Source of the DNA: an uncultured Clostridia bacterium
Lineage (GTDB): Bacteria > Bacillota > Clostridia > Oscillospirales > Ruminococcaceae
Length of the DNA: 8,307 nucleotides
Direction: 5' to 3'
Assembly (NCBI GenBank): GCA_947302065.1
Contig: CAMYUO010000055.1
Coordinates: 1-8,307 of the forward strand
Positions 6,654 to 8,307 of the stretch are shown piece by piece. The position numbers and the translations under genes were made by a program. Under the pieces are notes generated by a model, which ran no database searches, was not told the origin of the DNA, and was given only the letters and a program-made list of their open reading frames with translations. The number at the start of each line of letters is the position of its first letter. The stretch's first letter is position 1.

Positions 6654-6669
6654 GTGATAACGTTGTCAC
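6654..6669. promoter_or_regulatory. Operator 2: near-perfect 16-base palindrome
   Basis: GTGATAACGTTGTCAC is a 16-base palindrome apart from one mismatched pair and is identical to the copy at 6767. Its centre lies 76 bases from operator 1 and 113 from operator 3. The AAAGCTG that follows at 6670-6676 also follows operator 1, one base further out, suggesting that these two copies share a duplicated segment. Confidence 0.78.
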
Positions 6670-6766
6670 AAAGCTGCACGGATTAATTATGATTTAACAT
6701 TTGAGTTACTTTTACTTCGGATAATCACGCTGATATGGGTCTGTTTTCGGCGGTGAACAGCACGCC

Positions 6767-6782
6767 GTGATAACGTTGTCAC
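6767..6782. promoter_or_regulatory. Operator 3: palindrome just upstream of the sulfur operon promoter
   Basis: GTGATAACGTTGTCAC is identical to operator 2. It ends 9 bases before the -35 and is centred about 52 bases upstream of the predicted transcription start. That placement does not cover the core promoter, so it fits activation, or repression that needs a loop to another copy, better than simple occlusion. Confidence 0.78.
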
Positions 6783-6791
6783 ATATTGCGG

Positions 6792-6820
6792 TTGACTTGT
6801 TCGGAGTTTTCATTTAAAAT
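6792..6820 (+). promoter_or_regulatory. Promoter of the sulfur amino-acid operon
   Basis: A -35 TTGACT (6792-6797) and a -10 TAAAAT (6815-6820) are separated by 17 bases, each one mismatch from consensus. Transcription should start near 6827, leaving a leader of about 47 bases to ATG 6874. An A/T-rich stretch follows the -10. Confidence 0.8.
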
Positions 6821-6873
6821 AAAAACATACCAAGCAGATAGGAAATATATGAAAAGCGAAGGGAAAGATATTT

Positions 6874-8028
6874 ATGAGTTACAAAAGCATTGATACAGCA
6901 TTGATCCACGGCGGTATCCCGATAGACGAGCGTACGGGTGCAGTCAATATCCCGATCTACCAGACCTCAACGTTCAAACAGGACGGTCTTGGAAAGATGA
7001 GAGGATACGAGTATTCAAGAACAGGCAACCCGACCAGAGAGGCACTTGAAAAGCTGATAGCGGAGCTGGAAGGCGGCTATGCGGGCTTTGCATTTGCAAG
7101 CGGTCTCGCCGCCGAAACAGCAGTGCTGAGCCTGCTGCATTCTGGTGACAGAGTTCTCATTTCTTCAAACGTCTATGGCGGTACATTCAGACTGCTCAAC
7201 AATGTGTTTGACCATTTTAATATCAATTACACCATTTCCGATACCGAAGACCCCGTGTCTTTTGAAAAGGATATAACGAGCGATGTTAAGGCGGTTCTGC
7301 TCGAAAGCCCCGCAAACCCGCTGATGACTGTTACAGACATCAGAAAGATCGCAGAGATCGCACACAAGCACGGCTTGCTTGTGATAGTTGATAATACATT
7401 TATGACACCTTACCTGCAAAGACCGATAGAGCTTGGTGCTGATATCGTGGTACACAGTGCAACAAAGTATCTCGGCGGACACAGCGATGTCGTTGCAGGA
7501 CTTGCGATCGCAAAGACAAAGGAGCTTGCGGACAATATAGCATTTGTACAGAATTCAACAGGAGGAGTGCTCCCGCCGTTTGACAGCTTTTTGCTCATCA
7601 GAGGCATTAAAACGCTCGGCGTAAGGCTCGACAGACACGTTGCAAATGCTGAGGCTGCCGCAAAATTCCTTTCCGAACACAGTGCGGTAAAGAGCGTGCA
7701 TTACCCCGGACTTGCGACCGACAAAGGCTACGAGGTCAACAGTAAGCAGGCGAAGAACGGCGGCGTGATGATATCGTTTGAGCTTAAAGACGGCTATGAT
7801 ATTGAAAAGTTCTTTGAGAGCCTGCAGCTTGTAACGCTTGCGGAAAGCCTCGGCGGAGTTGAATCGCTCGTTTGCCACCCTTCTACAATGACACACGCAT
7901 CAATACCCGAGGAGATACGCAAAAAGGTCGGCATCACCGACGGACTTATCAGGCTTTCGATAGGCATAGAGGATATTGACGATATTCTTGCGGACATCGA
8001 ACAGGCGATCGAAAAAAGCAAACAGTGA
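6874..8028 (+). CDS. Cys/Met-metabolism PLP enzyme: cystathionine gamma-lyase/gamma-synthase class (mccB-like)
   Basis: ATG 6874 is preceded by GAAGGGA (6858-6864). The 384-residue product is a full-length member of the Cys/Met metabolism PLP-dependent family. Recognisable sites are YSRTGNPT (47-54; Y47 and R49 bind the PLP phosphate of the neighbouring subunit), NVYGGT with PLP-stacking Y101, D173 in VIVDNTFMTPY, Schiff-base lysine K198 in SATKYLGGHSD, and carboxylate-binding R360 in LIRLSIGIED. The ESLGGVESL and MTHASIP segments occur in gamma-lyases, gamma-synthases and beta-lyases alike, so the reaction cannot be fixed from sequence alone. The neighbour downstream, a cysteine synthase/CBS-type gene, favours cystathionine gamma-lyase in reverse transsulfuration (cystathionine to cysteine, 2-oxobutyrate and ammonia). 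Cytosolic. Control by the adjacent LacI-type regulator is inferred from the three operators upstream. Confidence 0.9.
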   Translation: MSYKSIDTALIHGGIPIDERTGAVNIPIYQTSTFKQDGLGKMRGYEYSRTGNPTREALEKLIAELEGGYAGFAFASGLAAETAVLSLLHSGDRVLISSNVYGGTFRLLNNVFDHFNINYTISDTEDPVSFEKDITSDVKAVLLESPANPLMTVTDIRKIAEIAHKHGLLVIVDNTFMTPYLQRPIELGADIVVHSATKYLGGHSDVVAGLAIAKTKELADNIAFVQNSTGGVLPPFDSFLLIRGIKTLGVRLDRHVANAEAAAKFLSEHSAVKSVHYPGLATDKGYEVNSKQAKNGGVMISFELKDGYDIEKFFESLQLVTLAESLGGVESLVCHPSTMTHASIPEEIRKKVGITDGLIRLSIGIEDIDDILADIEQAIEKSKQ

Positions 8029-8039
8029 GGTAAACAAAA

Positions 8040-8307
8040 ATGTTATATGAAAATATGCATAAGCTCATCGGCAGGACTCCGCTGGTCGAGCTTGTAAATA
8101 TGGGGGTATCCCCCGATGTACATATTTACGCTAAACTTGAGATGTATAACCCTTCCGGCAGCGTCAAGGACCGCATCGGCGAGTATATGATAGCTGCTGC
8201 GGAAAAAGAGGGAAGACTAAAAAAAGGCGGCACGATAATCGAGGCTACCGCAGGTAATACGGGACTGGGCATCGCATTCGCAGCACTGGGAAAATACAGA
8301 GTCATTT
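8040..8307 (+). CDS. Cysteine synthase / cystathionine beta-synthase family protein (mccA- or cysK-like), 3'-truncated
   Basis: ATG 8040 lies 11 bases after the previous stop, with GAGG (8027-8030) as ribosome binding site. The 89 residues in the window are the N-terminal part of a fold-type II PLP enzyme: the family's LIGRTPLVEL opening (9-18), PLP lysine K43 in NPSGSVKDR (37-45), and the start of the PLP-binding loop ATAGNTGLGIA (69-79). O-acetylserine sulfhydrylases (CysK) usually have TSGNTG, whereas MccA/YrhA and cystathionine beta-synthase types often have TAGNTG. This and the adjacent gamma-lyase-class gene favour a serine- or O-acetylserine-dependent cystathionine beta-synthase over plain CysK, but the specificity residues lie mostly beyond the window. 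Most of the gene is missing, so no symbol is given. Confidence 0.85.
   Translation, partial: MLYENMHKLIGRTPLVELVNMGVSPDVHIYAKLEMYNPSGSVKDRIGEYMIAAAEKEGRLKKGGTIIEATAGNTGLGIAFAALGKYRVI

Larger units (their letters stand above)
6563..6873. other. 311-base regulatory intergenic region with three operators and one promoter
   Basis: No gene is supported here. It holds palindromes at 6579, 6654 and 6767, a promoter at 6792-6820, and a small imperfect hairpin (CGGCG 6748-6752 with CGCCG 6763-6767) abutting the third palindrome. I see no convincing terminator after the regulator stop, so read-through from the regulator is possible. I also see no S-box, T-box or other recognisable leader RNA between the promoter and the next gene; that leader is only about 47 bases. 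Confidence 0.7.

Noticed and set aside
6694..6725. A possible second promoter (TTAACA with GATAAT) between operators 2 and 3
   Set aside because: The spacing is 20 bases, too long, and the alternative -35 TTGAGT is only 13 bases from the -10. The promoter at 6792-6820 is much better.
6579..6782. Reading the three palindromes as CcpA cre sites
   Set aside because: They do fit the degenerate cre consensus, but three near-identical copies directly beside a LacI-family gene, with half-sites echoed at its own promoter, favour that regulator. Not excluded; kept as the main alternative.
6827..6873. A SAM (S-box) or T-box leader ahead of the sulfur genes
   Set aside because: The leader is only about 47 bases and shows no conserved core, stems or terminator of either class.
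6849..6893. A 14-codon open frame (ATG 6849 to TGA 6893) overlapping the start of the gamma-lyase-class gene, with GGAAA before it
   Set aside because: It has no run of Cys or Met codons as expected for an attenuation leader peptide, its ribosome binding site is weak, and it overlaps the real start. Probably chance.

Overview
The window looks like chromosome from a low-to-mid GC Gram-positive gut anaerobe, probably a Ruminococcus-like member of the Oscillospiraceae. The grounds are strong AGGAGG-type ribosome binding sites, GTG and TTG starts beside ATG, heavy use of ATA (Ile) and AGA/AGG (Arg) codons, gene-dense same-strand operons and the gene families present. This placement is inferred from style and content, not from a marker gene. 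All genes supported here are on the + strand; I see no RNA genes, mobile elements or CRISPR.

Region 1 (1-5384) is the 3' part of a seven-gene operon. It begins with a truncated NitT/TauT (SsuA/NMT1-like) substrate-binding protein. An SsuC/TauC-like permease with an extra N-terminal membrane region and an SsuB/TauB-like ATPase follow. Next come a small four-helix membrane protein of the DUF4418 type, a MacB/FtsX-type permease, its LolD/MacB-type ATPase and a GNAT acetyltransferase. Three junctions are 4-base stop/start overlaps (1755, 2958, 4841), so translation is probably coupled. A hairpin lies after the binding-protein gene and a strong intrinsic terminator (5342-5384) closes the unit. The ligands of both ABC systems are unknown. 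Cysteine/methionine/histidine motifs in the DUF4418 protein, and cysteine pairs in the FtsX ectodomain and the binding protein, are a clue to thiol or metal chemistry but not proof.

Region 2 (5385-6873) holds a LacI-family regulator with its own near-consensus promoter, followed by a 311-base intergenic region. That region carries three copies of one palindrome (TGATAACGTTRTCA core) at 6579, 6654 and 6767, then a good promoter (TTGACT-17-TAAAAT). The half-sites GTGATA and TATCA also appear, 3 bases apart instead of 4, over the -10 of the regulator's own promoter, which suggests autoregulation. The palindromes also fit the degenerate CcpA cre consensus, so CcpA is the main alternative binder.

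Region 3 (6874-8307) is a sulfur amino-acid operon: a Cys/Met-metabolism PLP enzyme (cystathionine gamma-lyase/synthase class) followed 11 bases later by a truncated cysteine synthase / cystathionine beta-synthase family gene. The pair resembles the mccB/mccA reverse transsulfuration pair (methionine sulfur to cysteine). Its apparent control by a LacI-type regulator and a triple operator array, with no visible S-box or T-box leader, is the most unusual regulatory feature here. The sulfur genes and the upstream NitT/TauT importer are adjacent, but a terminator and a regulator separate them, so a shared role is only a possibility.
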